Below, piece after piece: positions 19,357 through 27,781 of a DNA stretch of 64,000 bases. The notes beneath the pieces are model-generated. The model worked only from the letters and a program-made list of their open reading frames with translations. It was not told the DNA's origin and did not search any database. Source of the stretch: JAWLHJ01 sp039587535 (GTDB lineage Bacteria > Gemmatimonadota > Gemmatimonadetes > Longimicrobiales > Gaopeijiaceae); assembly GCA_039587535.1 (NCBI GenBank), contig JBDHIF010000012.1, forward strand, positions 73,659 to 137,658, read 5' to 3'. Numbering within the stretch: position 1 is the stretch's first letter; every line of letters starts with the position of its first letter. The translations under genes and the position numbers were made by a program.

Positions 19357-20805
19357 ATGACCGCGTTTACGGGCCTCGACCTCGTCGTGCTGGTCGCCTA
19401 CCTCCTCGGCGTGACGCTATGGGGTGCCTGGCTGGGCCGTGGTCAGAAGGGCGGGCGGGACTACTTCTTGGGAAGTCGATCACTGCCCTGGTTCGCCGTG
19501 ATGCTGTCCGTGGTGGCGACCGAGACGAGCACGCTCACGTTCCTGAGCATTCCGGGCGTCTCGTACATGGGTAGCCTGGTCTTCCTGCAGCTCACCTTCG
19601 GATATCTCGTGGGCAGGTTGGTCGTCGCGGGTGTTCTTCTGCCGGCCTATTACCGCGGAGAGCTCGCAACCGCCTATGCGCTCCTGGAGTCACGCTTCGG
19701 CGTGGCCACCCGCCGGTTCACTTCGGCCATCTTCATGGTGACTCGACTCCTGGCGGACTCCGTACGCCTCTTCGCCACGGCCATCCCGCTGGCGCTGATC
19801 ACCGGATGGCCCTACCCGCTCTCCATCGTGGTCATCGGTGTGCTCACGGTGGTTTACACGTACTTCGGAGGCATCAAGGCCGTGGTGTGGGTGGACGCCG
19901 TGCAGATGGGGCTCTACCTGCTCGGTGCGGCGGTCGCGTTGGTCGCCGTTCAGCTCCTCATGCCCGACGGTTGGGGAGGGGTGCTGACCGAGGCCGCCGC
20001 GGCCGGAAAGCTGGATGTGCTGGACTTCTCCTGGAGCCTGAGCACGACCTACACCGTCTGGGCCGGGGTCCTGGGCGGCGCCTTCCTGACCATGGCGTCC
20101 CACGGGACGGACCAGCTCATCGTCCAGCGATTGCTGACGTGCCGGGACCGCACGTCGGCGCAGCGGGCGCTGGTGGGAAGCGGAGTCGTGGTCGTCCTCC
20201 AGTTCCTGCTCTTCCTGCTCGTGGGACTCGGTCTCTGGGGGTACTACGGTGGGCGGGAGTTCGCTCTGCCGGACGAGATCTTCGCGCGCTTCATCGTGGA
20301 GGCGCTCCCGGTCGGCCTGACCGGCCTGCTGATCGCCGGGGTGTTCGCCGCAGCCATGAGCTCCCTCTCGTCGTCCATCAACTCCCTCGCGTCTGCGACC
20401 GCGTACGACTACTGGGCGCCCATGGTGGGTGCCGCGGACGACGAGGAGCGGATCTTCCGTGCGGGCCGCATCTTCACCCTCGTCTGGGCTGGATTGTTGG
20501 TTGGAGGCGCCATTCTGTTCATCCCCCTCTCGCAAGGCACCTCCGCCGTGGAGGTGGCGCTGGGGATCGCCTCATTGGTGTACGGCGGTCTTCTGGGCGT
20601 CTTCGCGCTCGGCGTGCTCACCAAGCGGGCGGGGCAGGCCGCTGCCATGTTCGGCATCGCTGTGGGGATCGGCGTGGTCACGCTGCTTCGGGATACCATG
20701 GCGTACCCGTGGTACGTGCCCACCGGTAGCATCGTGACCTTCTCGGTGGGATGGCTGGTGGGCCGCTTCTTCCCGCGGCGACCGCACCCTTCAGCAGCGT
20801 CCTGA
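19357..20805 (+). CDS. sodium:solute symporter (SSS family)
   Basis: A 482-residue integral membrane protein with about 13 hydrophobic segments and SSS landmarks: WGAWLGRGQKGGRDYFLGSR at residues ~20-40, TETSTLTFLSIPG, and the ASHGTDQLIVQRLL segment. It begins 15 bases after the fusion enzyme and ends 2 bases before the sugar-kinase gene. Uptake of the MurNAc, GlcNAc or MurNAc-GlcNAc released by the neighbouring hydrolases is therefore a reasonable inference. SSS members also move sialic acid, glucose and others, so the substrate is not proven. Confidence 0.9.
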   Translation: MTAFTGLDLVVLVAYLLGVTLWGAWLGRGQKGGRDYFLGSRSLPWFAVMLSVVATETSTLTFLSIPGVSYMGSLVFLQLTFGYLVGRLVVAGVLLPAYYRGELATAYALLESRFGVATRRFTSAIFMVTRLLADSVRLFATAIPLALITGWPYPLSIVVIGVLTVVYTYFGGIKAVVWVDAVQMGLYLLGAAVALVAVQLLMPDGWGGVLTEAAAAGKLDVLDFSWSLSTTYTVWAGVLGGAFLTMASHGTDQLIVQRLLTCRDRTSAQRALVGSGVVVVLQFLLFLLVGLGLWGYYGGREFALPDEIFARFIVEALPVGLTGLLIAGVFAAAMSSLSSSINSLASATAYDYWAPMVGAADDEERIFRAGRIFTLVWAGLLVGGAILFIPLSQGTSAVEVALGIASLVYGGLLGVFALGVLTKRAGQAAAMFGIAVGIGVVTLLRDTMAYPWYVPTGSIVTFSVGWLVGRFFPRRPHPSAAS

Positions 20806-20807
20806 CG

Positions 20808-21719
20808 GTGGCATCGATCCGCGTCGGTGTGGACGTCGGCGGCACCGATGCGGTGGCGGTCGTCGTGGATGCGGGCGGGCGGGAGCTCGGTCGCGCTCGA
20901 GCTGCGGGTGCCGTAGCCAGCCCTACGTCCGTGGACGCGGCCGCCGCGGCGGTCGAGCGCGCCGTTACGGAGGCCCTGGCGGCGGCAGGTCAGGCCGGCC
21001 CGGCGGATGCGATATGGGCGGGGGTGGCTGGGGCCGGGACCGAGGCTGTTCGGGCCGCCTTGGAGGCGACCCTGGTGGACCGTGGCATCGCCCGACGTCT
21101 TCGCGTCGGCACGGACGTGGAGGCGGCCTTCGAGAGTGCGTTCGGCGCGGGACCCGGACTCCTGCTCATTGCGGGGACCGGCTCCGTGGCCATGGCGCGT
21201 GATCGCAGTGGGCAGCTGTGGCGGGTCGGCGGATGGGGGCGGATGCTGGGTGACGAGGGTGGCGGGTACTGGCTCGCCATGCAGGCCCTCGGTGCCCTGG
21301 CGCGGGCCGAGGACGGTCGAGCGCAGCGGACCGCCCTGCGCGACGCAGTGCTGGTGCGGCTTGGCCTGGATACGCCCCGGGACCTTGTGGATTGGGTCGA
21401 GCGTGCCACCAAGGCCGACGTGGCTGCCTTGGCTCCCGTGGTGCTCGCTCAGGCGGAGCAAGGAGACCCGGTGGCCGCTTCCATCGTCACCGACGGGGCT
21501 GCGGCGCTCCGTAGCCACGTCATTGCGCTCCTCGACGCCATGGAGCGGGATGAAGGGGTTTCGGATTCCCTCGTGCTCGCCCTGTTCGGCGGTCTGATCG
21601 GCGACGGAGGTCCGCTGCGAACGACGTTGGAGCGAACTCTGGCGCCTCTCGGTCTACGCCTTCACCCGGGCCCGCTGGATCCAACCCTCGGTGCTACGGA
21701 GCTCGCCGCTCGGCTTTGA
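20808..21719 (+). CDS. BadF/BadG-type amino-sugar kinase (GlcNAc/MurNAc kinase-like)
   Basis: 303 residues of the ASKHA fold: phosphate-1 motif GVDVGGTDA at the N-terminus, AGTGSVAM near 120, and the GDEGGG loop near 146 typical of N-acetylglucosamine kinase and MurK-type members of the BadF family. The GTG start at 20808 lies 2 bases after the symporter stop; an upstream in-frame start would overlap the symporter. The likely role is phosphorylation of imported GlcNAc and/or MurNAc. No murQ etherase or nagA is visible in the window. Confidence 0.83.
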   Translation: MASIRVGVDVGGTDAVAVVVDAGGRELGRARAAGAVASPTSVDAAAAAVERAVTEALAAAGQAGPADAIWAGVAGAGTEAVRAALEATLVDRGIARRLRVGTDVEAAFESAFGAGPGLLLIAGTGSVAMARDRSGQLWRVGGWGRMLGDEGGGYWLAMQALGALARAEDGRAQRTALRDAVLVRLGLDTPRDLVDWVERATKADVAALAPVVLAQAEQGDPVAASIVTDGAAALRSHVIALLDAMERDEGVSDSLVLALFGGLIGDGGPLRTTLERTLAPLGLRLHPGPLDPTLGATELAARL

Positions 21720-21744
21720 GCCCGGACGCCCTCCCGAGCCCCTG

Positions 21745-21777
21745 GCCAGAGTGACATATACCGGCGCCAAAGTGACA
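21745..21777 (+). promoter_or_regulatory. paired direct repeat, candidate enhancer-binding site
   Basis: GCCAGAGTGACA at 21745-21756 and GCCAAAGTGACA at 21766-21777 differ by one base and are 21 bp apart, two helical turns. They lie about 90-120 bp upstream of the predicted sigma-54 start point, the usual position of an activator binding site. A further GTGACA occurs at 21875-21880, near the start of the transcript. Confidence 0.5.
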
Positions 21778-21839
21778 GACAGCGCCCCGTGGCACGCCTG
21801 AAGATCGTTCTTTCTGGCAGGATTTTCGGGCTTACCGCA

Positions 21840-21855
21840 TGGCACGCCGGTTGCT
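21840..21855 (+). promoter_or_regulatory. sigma-54 (RpoN) promoter of hsp20
   Basis: TGGCACG at 21840-21846, four bases, then TTGCT at 21851-21855. This matches the sigma-54 -24/-12 consensus (TGGCACG-N4-TTGCW) at every defined position. Transcription would start near 21866, giving a ~90-base leader to the hsp20 ATG. Confidence 0.75.
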
Positions 21856-21955
21856 CTTCACAGGGCGTGAACTCGTGACACGCGTCGCCCCACTCGGCGC
21901 TCACGCCCGGTGGGTGCGCACGAAGCGCAACGATCAATCTTGGGAGGAGGTCACC

Positions 21956-22417
21956 ATGGCCATCACTCGCTATCCGTTCCGGAATCCGTCCATCGCTCCT
22001 TGGCGTGAGTTCGAAGACATGTCGAGCCGCTTGGCCCGCCTCTTCGAGGACAGCCCCTTCCGCTCGCCGGAGAACGGGAGCCCCTGGGCGCCGTCCGTGA
22101 ACGTGACGGAGACCAAGGACAGCCTCATTCTCACCGCCGAGCTCCCTGGCCTGAAGGAAGAGGACGTCTCCGTCGAGCTGGAGAACAATGTCCTTACCAT
22201 CAGCGGCGAGAAGGTCGAGGAGCGAACCGAAGGTGAGGAGGACCGTAAGTACCACGTGTGGGAGCGGAGCTACGGCGCATTTCGTCGGGCCTTCACGCTT
22301 CCGCGTACCGTGAAGTCCGACGAGATCTCGGCCACCTTCCGGAACGGGGTGCTCACCGTGGACATGCCCAAGGTCTCCGAGGCCAAGGGTCGACGGATCG
22401 AGATCTCCAAGGCCTGA
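21956..22417 (+). CDS. small heat-shock protein, Hsp20/alpha-crystallin family
   Basis: 153 residues. The alpha-crystallin domain runs from about 43 to 145, with the typical segments VNVTETKDSLILTAELPGL, VLTISGEK and FRNGVLTVDMPK near the end. Hsp20 proteins are ATP-independent holdases. The frame is open upstream, but the ATG at 21956 has a strong ribosome binding site (GGGAGGAGG at 21942-21950) and gives the normal length. Regulation seems to be by sigma-54, from the promoter and repeats upstream. Confidence 0.95.
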   Translation: MAITRYPFRNPSIAPWREFEDMSSRLARLFEDSPFRSPENGSPWAPSVNVTETKDSLILTAELPGLKEEDVSVELENNVLTISGEKVEERTEGEEDRKYHVWERSYGAFRRAFTLPRTVKSDEISATFRNGVLTVDMPKVSEAKGRRIEISKA

Positions 22418-22466
22418 TCATCGGCCGTGTGAGGACTGCCGCAGCGCAGTGCGGCGGCGCGGGTCA

Positions 22467-22498
22467 AAGCGGGTCGGGGGATCTCCTCCGGCCCGCTT
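22467..22498 (+). terminator. hairpin after hsp20
   Basis: AAGCGGG at 22467-22473 pairs with CCCGCTT at 22492-22498. The pairing continues inward (TCGGGGGA with TCTCCTCCGG, one G-T pair) to give a long stem. It sits 50 bases after the hsp20 stop; only a short CT-rich tail follows. Confidence 0.55.
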
Positions 22499-22626
22499 CT
22501 GCTCGTGCGGCCGCGCCTGGTGCAGGGACGCCGGCAGGGCGGATCGCCCACGGCTTGCTGGGAGGGCCCGACTCGAAGTAGGATCAAGGGATTGCGTAGT
22601 ATCCGTCGACTCCGGAGGTTCGCCCC

Positions 22627-23127
22627 ATGCCGCCCGTCACATTCACGCTCAACGGTGCACCCGTCACTGTCGATGCACCGCCCGAGATGCCCCTACTTTG
22701 GGTCCTGCGGGACCTCTTGGACCTCAAGGGCACGAAATTCGGTTGTGGAATCTCCGAGTGCGGAGCCTGCACGGTCCACGTGAACGGGCGCACGACCCGG
22801 AGCTGCCAGGTCCGGGTGGAGACCTTGGAAGGTGATGATGTCGTGACCATCGAGGGCCTCTCCCCGGACGGTAGCCATCCGCTACAGCAGGCCTGGAGGG
22901 AGCTCGACGTGCCGCAGTGCGGCTACTGCCAGTCGGGACAGCTGATGGCCGCTGCCGCGCTCCTGTCCAGGAACCCCAACCCCACGGACGACGACATCGA
23001 TCGTGCCATGGAGCGCAACCTGTGCCGGTGTGGCACGTACGTGCGCATCCGGGAGGGAATCCATCGCGCCGCCTCGTCCATCGCCGACGAGGCGCAACAG
23101 GCCGGTAGTGCCGGGGAGGACGCATGA
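22627..23127 (+). CDS. iorA: (2Fe-2S)-binding subunit of a molybdenum hydroxylase (IorA-like)
   Basis: 166 residues with both clusters of this family. Cys40, Cys45, Cys48 and Cys60 form the plant-ferredoxin-type site, and Cys98, Cys101, Cys133 and Cys135 the second [2Fe-2S] site (CGYCQSGQ and CRCGTY). It passes electrons from the molybdenum site of the large subunit. Its stop overlaps the large-subunit start by 4 bases (ATGA). The pair resembles isoquinoline 1-oxidoreductase, which has no FAD subunit, but the substrate here is unknown. Confidence 0.9.
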   Translation: MPPVTFTLNGAPVTVDAPPEMPLLWVLRDLLDLKGTKFGCGISECGACTVHVNGRTTRSCQVRVETLEGDDVVTIEGLSPDGSHPLQQAWRELDVPQCGYCQSGQLMAAAALLSRNPNPTDDDIDRAMERNLCRCGTYVRIREGIHRAASSIADEAQQAGSAGEDA

Positions 23128-25304
23128 GCACGCATACGGTCGACCGGCGGGAGTTCCTGAAGGTCAGCGCCGTCGCCGGCGGAGGCTTCCTGCTGTCGAG
23201 CTACTTCGGAACCTTCGGCCTCAAGGACGCCGAGGGGAGCATGGTCGACTTCGTTCCGAACGGCCACGTGCGCATCGACCCGGACGGTCGCATCACGCTG
23301 ACGGCGCAGAACCCGGAGATCGGCCAGGGCGTCAAGACCATGCTGCCCATGCTCATCGCCGACGAGCTGGACGTGGCGTGGACCGACGTGAACGTGGAAC
23401 AGGCCGGACTGAATACGGACCTCTACGTCCGTCAGTTCACGGGTGGCAGCACCGCCGTGCCCACGCATTGGCTCCCCATGCGACGGGCGGGGGCTGCCGC
23501 GCGCTGGATGCTGGTTCAGGCGGCGGCGGAGACGTGGGGCGTCTCTTCCTCCGACCTGGAGACCGATGCGGGCGTGGTGCACCATCGTGCCACTGGACGG
23601 AGCCTCACCTACGGTGAGCTCGCAGAGAGCGCGGCGCTCATCACGCCGCCCGATCCCGAGTCGGTTCCCCTCAAGGAAGCCAGCGAGTTCGACATCATCG
23701 GGACCCCGGTGGGCAACGTCGACATCGACGGCATCGTGACGGGAACGGTGACGTTCGGCATCGACTTCACGGTGCCCGACATGGTGTATGCCGTCTTCGA
23801 GAAATGTCCGGTGCCCGGTGGTCGGGTCGTCGACGCCAATCTCGATGAAGTCATGGCGCAACCCGGTGTGCAGCGAGCGTTCGTGGTCGAGGGGACGGAC
23901 AACCTGCTAGGGCTCCGTCCTGGCGTCGCCGTCGTGGGGGACAACTGGTGGCTCGTGAACCAGGCCCGCGAGAACGTGCTTCGGGTGGAGTGGGACGAGG
24001 GCGAGACGGCTTCCCAGAGCAGCGAGGGCTTCCAGGCGGAGGCCAATCGGCTGTTCGAGGGGAACCCGGCCATGACGCTGCGGAGCGATGGTGACGTGCA
24101 GACCGCGCTCGAGGGGGCGACACACCGGGTCCAGGCGGATTACATGTATCCGTTCCTGGCTCACGCTCCGCTGGAGCCGCAGAACTGCACCGCCCACTTC
24201 CAGGACGGGAAGCTGGAGCTGTGGGCCCCCACACAGACGCCGGAGAGCGGACGTCGTCTTGCGGCCGAGGTGCTGGGTATCGGGGAGGAGGACATCACCC
24301 TCCACTTGCTCCGGATGGGGGGCGGGTTCGGGCGCCGCCTCCGCAACGACTATCTCGTGGAGGCCGCTTGGCTCGCGCGGGAGATGGGCGTCCCCGTCAA
24401 GGTGTTGTGGACGCGCGAAGACGACATGACCCGGAGCTTCTACCGGCCGGCGGGCTATCATCGTCTGGAGGGGGGCGTGGACGACGCCGGCCGCCTCGTG
24501 GCCTGGCGGAACCACTTCGTCTCCTTCGGTGCCGGAGAGCGATTCGCGTCCAGCTCGAGCGTGAGCGACTCCGAGTTCCCCGCCGGGGCCGTGCCGAATC
24601 TCGAGATGGGTGCGAGCCTCATGGCCCTGGGCGTTCCCACCGGACCGTTGCGGGCGCCGGGAAGCAACGGGTTGGCGTTCGTCTATCAGGGCTTCATCAA
24701 CGAGTTGGCGCATGCCGCGGGTGCGGATCCCGTTCAGTTCCGCCTCGACCTGCTCGATGCCGCGGGACCCGAAACGGCGATGGACGCCGGCCGCATGCGG
24801 GCCGTCCTGGAGCGGGTAGCGGACCTGTCCGATTGGGGACGCACGGAGCTACCGCGGGGCACCGGGATGGGTGTGGCCTTCCACTTCAGCCATCGGGGCT
24901 ACGTGGCCGAGGTGGTCCGCGCGAACGTGAGTCGCGACGGGGACGTGTCCGTGGAGAAGGTGTGGGTAGTGAATGACTACGGACGGCACATCATCAATCC
25001 CCTGAACGCCGAGAACAACATCCAGGGGGCGGTGATCGAAGGGCTTTCCCATGCCATGGGACAGGAGCTCGTGGTCGAGGGCGGTGCGATCCGCCAGACG
25101 AACTTCGATCAGTATCCCATGATGCGGATGGACGACGTGCCGGAGATCGAGGTCCACTACATCGAGAGCGACAACGAGCCTTCCGGTTTGGGAGAGCCGC
25201 CGCTTCCGCCTCTGATTCCCGCGCTGTGCGGGGCCATCTTTGCCGCCACGGGAACGCGGGTTCGCTCGCTCCCACTCTCCAACCACGATCTGAGCTGGAG
25301 CTGA
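23124..25304 (+). CDS. iorB: molybdopterin-binding large subunit of xanthine dehydrogenase family (IorB-like), Tat-exported
   Basis: 726 residues, a typical IorB length. The N-terminus has a Tat signal (RREFLK followed by a hydrophobic VAGGGFLLSS stretch), so the folded enzyme with its small subunit is probably exported. Molybdopterin-binding landmarks include GQGVKTMLPMLIADEL, RMGGGFGRR near 396, and a C-terminal GLGEPPLPPLIPAL motif carrying the likely catalytic Glu. Members hydroxylate N-heterocycles or oxidise aldehydes. No FAD subunit or cofactor-insertion gene lies next to it, so a cytochrome or quinone electron acceptor encoded elsewhere is inferred. Confidence 0.9.
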   Translation: MSTHTVDRREFLKVSAVAGGGFLLSSYFGTFGLKDAEGSMVDFVPNGHVRIDPDGRITLTAQNPEIGQGVKTMLPMLIADELDVAWTDVNVEQAGLNTDLYVRQFTGGSTAVPTHWLPMRRAGAAARWMLVQAAAETWGVSSSDLETDAGVVHHRATGRSLTYGELAESAALITPPDPESVPLKEASEFDIIGTPVGNVDIDGIVTGTVTFGIDFTVPDMVYAVFEKCPVPGGRVVDANLDEVMAQPGVQRAFVVEGTDNLLGLRPGVAVVGDNWWLVNQARENVLRVEWDEGETASQSSEGFQAEANRLFEGNPAMTLRSDGDVQTALEGATHRVQADYMYPFLAHAPLEPQNCTAHFQDGKLELWAPTQTPESGRRLAAEVLGIGEEDITLHLLRMGGGFGRRLRNDYLVEAAWLAREMGVPVKVLWTREDDMTRSFYRPAGYHRLEGGVDDAGRLVAWRNHFVSFGAGERFASSSSVSDSEFPAGAVPNLEMGASLMALGVPTGPLRAPGSNGLAFVYQGFINELAHAAGADPVQFRLDLLDAAGPETAMDAGRMRAVLERVADLSDWGRTELPRGTGMGVAFHFSHRGYVAEVVRANVSRDGDVSVEKVWVVNDYGRHIINPLNAENNIQGAVIEGLSHAMGQELVVEGGAIRQTNFDQYPMMRMDDVPEIEVHYIESDNEPSGLGEPPLPPLIPALCGAIFAATGTRVRSLPLSNHDLSWS

Positions 25305-25454
25305 GGACCCCGACGGAAGCTGCATAGATGCTCGTCTTGAACGCGGTCCCGACGGACCCGGGACGTTAGTCCGCAGTCCCCTGTTCGCCGAGGTTGAGGA
25401 GCCGGCCATCGCGGAGGCTGAGGCCGGCCGTTCCGCGTGGCCACGGAGGTGCGC

Positions 25455-27131
25455 ATGAGCAAGATGGATCGAAGGGACTTCATTCGCACTGGGATCGCGA
25501 CCGGCGCGCTGGCGGCGACGGGGTGCACCTCCGTCGACCGCACGGAGGGGACCGGCGGTGGGGCGGCCGACGTGTTCGAGGTCCCGGAGTTCGAGCTCGC
25601 CGAGATCACGATCGGCGAGATCCAGGACGGGCTCCGATCTGGACGGTTCACGTGCCGCTCGATCACGGAGGCGTACCTGGAACGCATCGAAGCTCTTGAT
25701 CGACAAGGCCCCCGGCTCTTTTCGGTGCTCGAGACGAACCCGGACGCGCTCCAGATCGCCGACGGCCTCGATCGTGACCTACGCGATGGGAACACGAGGG
25801 GACCACTGCACGGCGTGCCTATCCTCCTGAAGGACAACATCGACACGGCCGACCGGATGACGACAACGGCTGGGTCGACGGCGCTCCAGGGCTCGATCCC
25901 GTCGCAGGACTCTCATGTGGCGGAAAAGTTGCGGGAGGCCGGCGCGATCCTGCTGGGCAAGGCCAACATGAGCGAGTGGGCCGGGTTCAAGTCGTTCACC
26001 CGCGGCACGTCCGGCTGGAGTGGCCGGGGCTGGGACGGGGGCCGCGGGGGGATCTGCCGGAACCCCTATGCGCTCGACCGCTCGCCTGGTGGCTCGAGCT
26101 CCGGATCCGGAGCCGCGTGCAATGCGAACCTGGCGGCTGTCACCATCGGCACGGAGACCGACGGCTCGATCGTCGGCCCCTCATCCCGAAACGGCCTCGT
26201 GGGGATCAAGCCAACGATCGGCCTCTGGAGTCGGGGCGGCGTGATCCCCATCGCCCACAGTCAGGACAGCGCAGGCCCGATGGCGCGTACAGTGCGTGAT
26301 GCTGCGATCGTGCTCGGAATGGTGACGGGTGTAGATCCGCGGGATCCGCTCACGGCACCGGCCGAGGGACGCTTCGTGACGGACTACACTCAGTTCCTCG
26401 ATCCGGCCGGCCTCGAACGGGCCCGGATCGGCGTCGCTCGCGACTACGCAGGCGTGGACGACCGCGTGGACGCGCTCCTTGAGGAGGCTCTCGATGTCAT
26501 GAGGGGCAACGGCGCTACGGTCATCGACCCCGTCACGCTGCCGCCCGAGCTCCGCTTCGGAAACGAGCACGAGATGGAGGTCCTGTTCTACGAATTCAAG
26601 AACGACGTCAATGCGTATCTGACCTCGCTCGGACCCGACGCACCTATCAGCTCGGTGGCGGAGTTGATCGCGTACAACGAGGCTCACCCCGACCTGGAGC
26701 TGTCGCTCTTCCCGCAGGACCTCATCGAAGAGGCCGAGCGTCGTGGCCCCCTCACGGACCGCGTCTATGTGGAAGCGCTCGCCAACAGCCATCGGCTGTC
26801 CCGCGAGGAGGGGATCGACCGGGTGATGGAGGAGCTCAGCCTCGACGCGATCGTGGCGCCTACGAACGCGATCCCGGAGCTCATCGATTACACCGGTGCC
26901 TCGACCGGAATCGGCGGGGGTTGCTCGACACCACCAGCCATGGCGGGTTATCCCAACATGACCGTGCCGATGGGCTATCTGTTCGGCCTCCCTGTCGGTC
27001 TGTCCCTCTTCGGTCGCGCGTGGAGCGAGGGGCGGCTCCTTCGGATCGCGTATGCGTTCGAGCAGGCGACGGACCATCGCCGCCCGCCGACGTTCCAGAG
27101 GACGATTCAAGCAACGGAGGCGAGGGCGTGA
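25455..27131 (+). CDS. amidase-signature family protein with Tat lipoprotein signal
   Basis: 558 residues. The N-terminus has a Tat motif (DRRDFIRTG) followed by ATGC, a likely lipidated Cys. The amidase-signature triad is visible: Lys ~127 in LLKDNIDT, cis-Ser in GGSSSGSGAA near 213, and the nucleophile Ser ~238 in TDGSIVGPSS. The family hydrolyses amide bonds of diverse substrates. The ATG at 25455 has a good ribosome binding site (GGAGG) 6 bases upstream; an in-frame GTG at 25437 is the alternative. Its end overlaps the next gene by 4 bases. Confidence 0.9.
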   Translation: MSKMDRRDFIRTGIATGALAATGCTSVDRTEGTGGGAADVFEVPEFELAEITIGEIQDGLRSGRFTCRSITEAYLERIEALDRQGPRLFSVLETNPDALQIADGLDRDLRDGNTRGPLHGVPILLKDNIDTADRMTTTAGSTALQGSIPSQDSHVAEKLREAGAILLGKANMSEWAGFKSFTRGTSGWSGRGWDGGRGGICRNPYALDRSPGGSSSGSGAACNANLAAVTIGTETDGSIVGPSSRNGLVGIKPTIGLWSRGGVIPIAHSQDSAGPMARTVRDAAIVLGMVTGVDPRDPLTAPAEGRFVTDYTQFLDPAGLERARIGVARDYAGVDDRVDALLEEALDVMRGNGATVIDPVTLPPELRFGNEHEMEVLFYEFKNDVNAYLTSLGPDAPISSVAELIAYNEAHPDLELSLFPQDLIEEAERRGPLTDRVYVEALANSHRLSREEGIDRVMEELSLDAIVAPTNAIPELIDYTGASTGIGGGCSTPPAMAGYPNMTVPMGYLFGLPVGLSLFGRAWSEGRLLRIAYAFEQATDHRRPPTFQRTIQATEARA

Positions 27132-27781
27132 GTGCAGCTAAGATCCGGGCGACCTTTGCCGGGCGTGAATCGAGCCCCTGTCGGCGGCGCGGAGCCGGTG
27201 CCTGGCCGGCTTCGGTGCTCGGCGGGGCGCAGCCTTCATTCGCCTTGGGGCTCTACCTGGCCCTGCTCGGCTCCCTGATCGCGGCAGGAGACATCGAAGC
27301 CCAAGAGCGGCTCCCTGGCCATCTGGTGACCCACAACGAGGTCCTGATCGACCGACCTGCGAGCGTGATCTGGCCGTACATCGTCGATCCGCTCGACTGG
27401 AAGCAGGGTCAGCGGCTGCGCCACCTGTCGGGTAATCCTGGCGAGGTCGGCGAGCTCTTAGGCGGGTACGACGCGGAGACACCCGAGCTCGTCACGCTCC
27501 ACCTCCAGAACGTGGAGTTAAGACCATACCGGCGTCGCACGGTCAAGCTCATGCAGCCGGACGGGACGCTGTTGGGCTTCGCCACCTGGAGGCTGGTCGA
27601 GGAGGACGGCCGCACGACCGTTTCCTATGCCGTGTCGATGGAGTCCGGTCTCCCATCCGGCCCGGTCACCGGCCACGACGCGGATGAGGTCGAGGCGATG
27701 GAGCGCGCCGCCTACGAAGCGAATGTCCGGCGCTTCCAGGCGGAGCTCGAGGCGCTCAAGGCCCTGGTGGAGGGACGCTGA
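27128..27781 (+). CDS. SRPBCC-family protein with signal peptide
   Basis: 217 residues. After a long basic N-terminus (about 35 residues) there is a hydrophobic segment (FALGLYLALLGSLIA) and then a SRPBCC/polyketide-cyclase-like domain, starting with an EVLIDRPASVIWPYIVDP-type strand and helix and ending in a long amphipathic helix. Such domains bind hydrophobic ligands. The GTG start overlaps the amidase stop, so the two genes are coupled, but a joint function is unknown. A later start closer to the signal peptide is possible. It overlaps the convergent inositol-phosphatase gene by 26 bases at the 3' end. Confidence 0.65.
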   Translation: MSAAKIRATFAGRESSPCRRRGAGAWPASVLGGAQPSFALGLYLALLGSLIAAGDIEAQERLPGHLVTHNEVLIDRPASVIWPYIVDPLDWKQGQRLRHLSGNPGEVGELLGGYDAETPELVTLHLQNVELRPYRRRTVKLMQPDGTLLGFATWRLVEEDGRTTVSYAVSMESGLPSGPVTGHDADEVEAMERAAYEANVRRFQAELEALKALVEGR

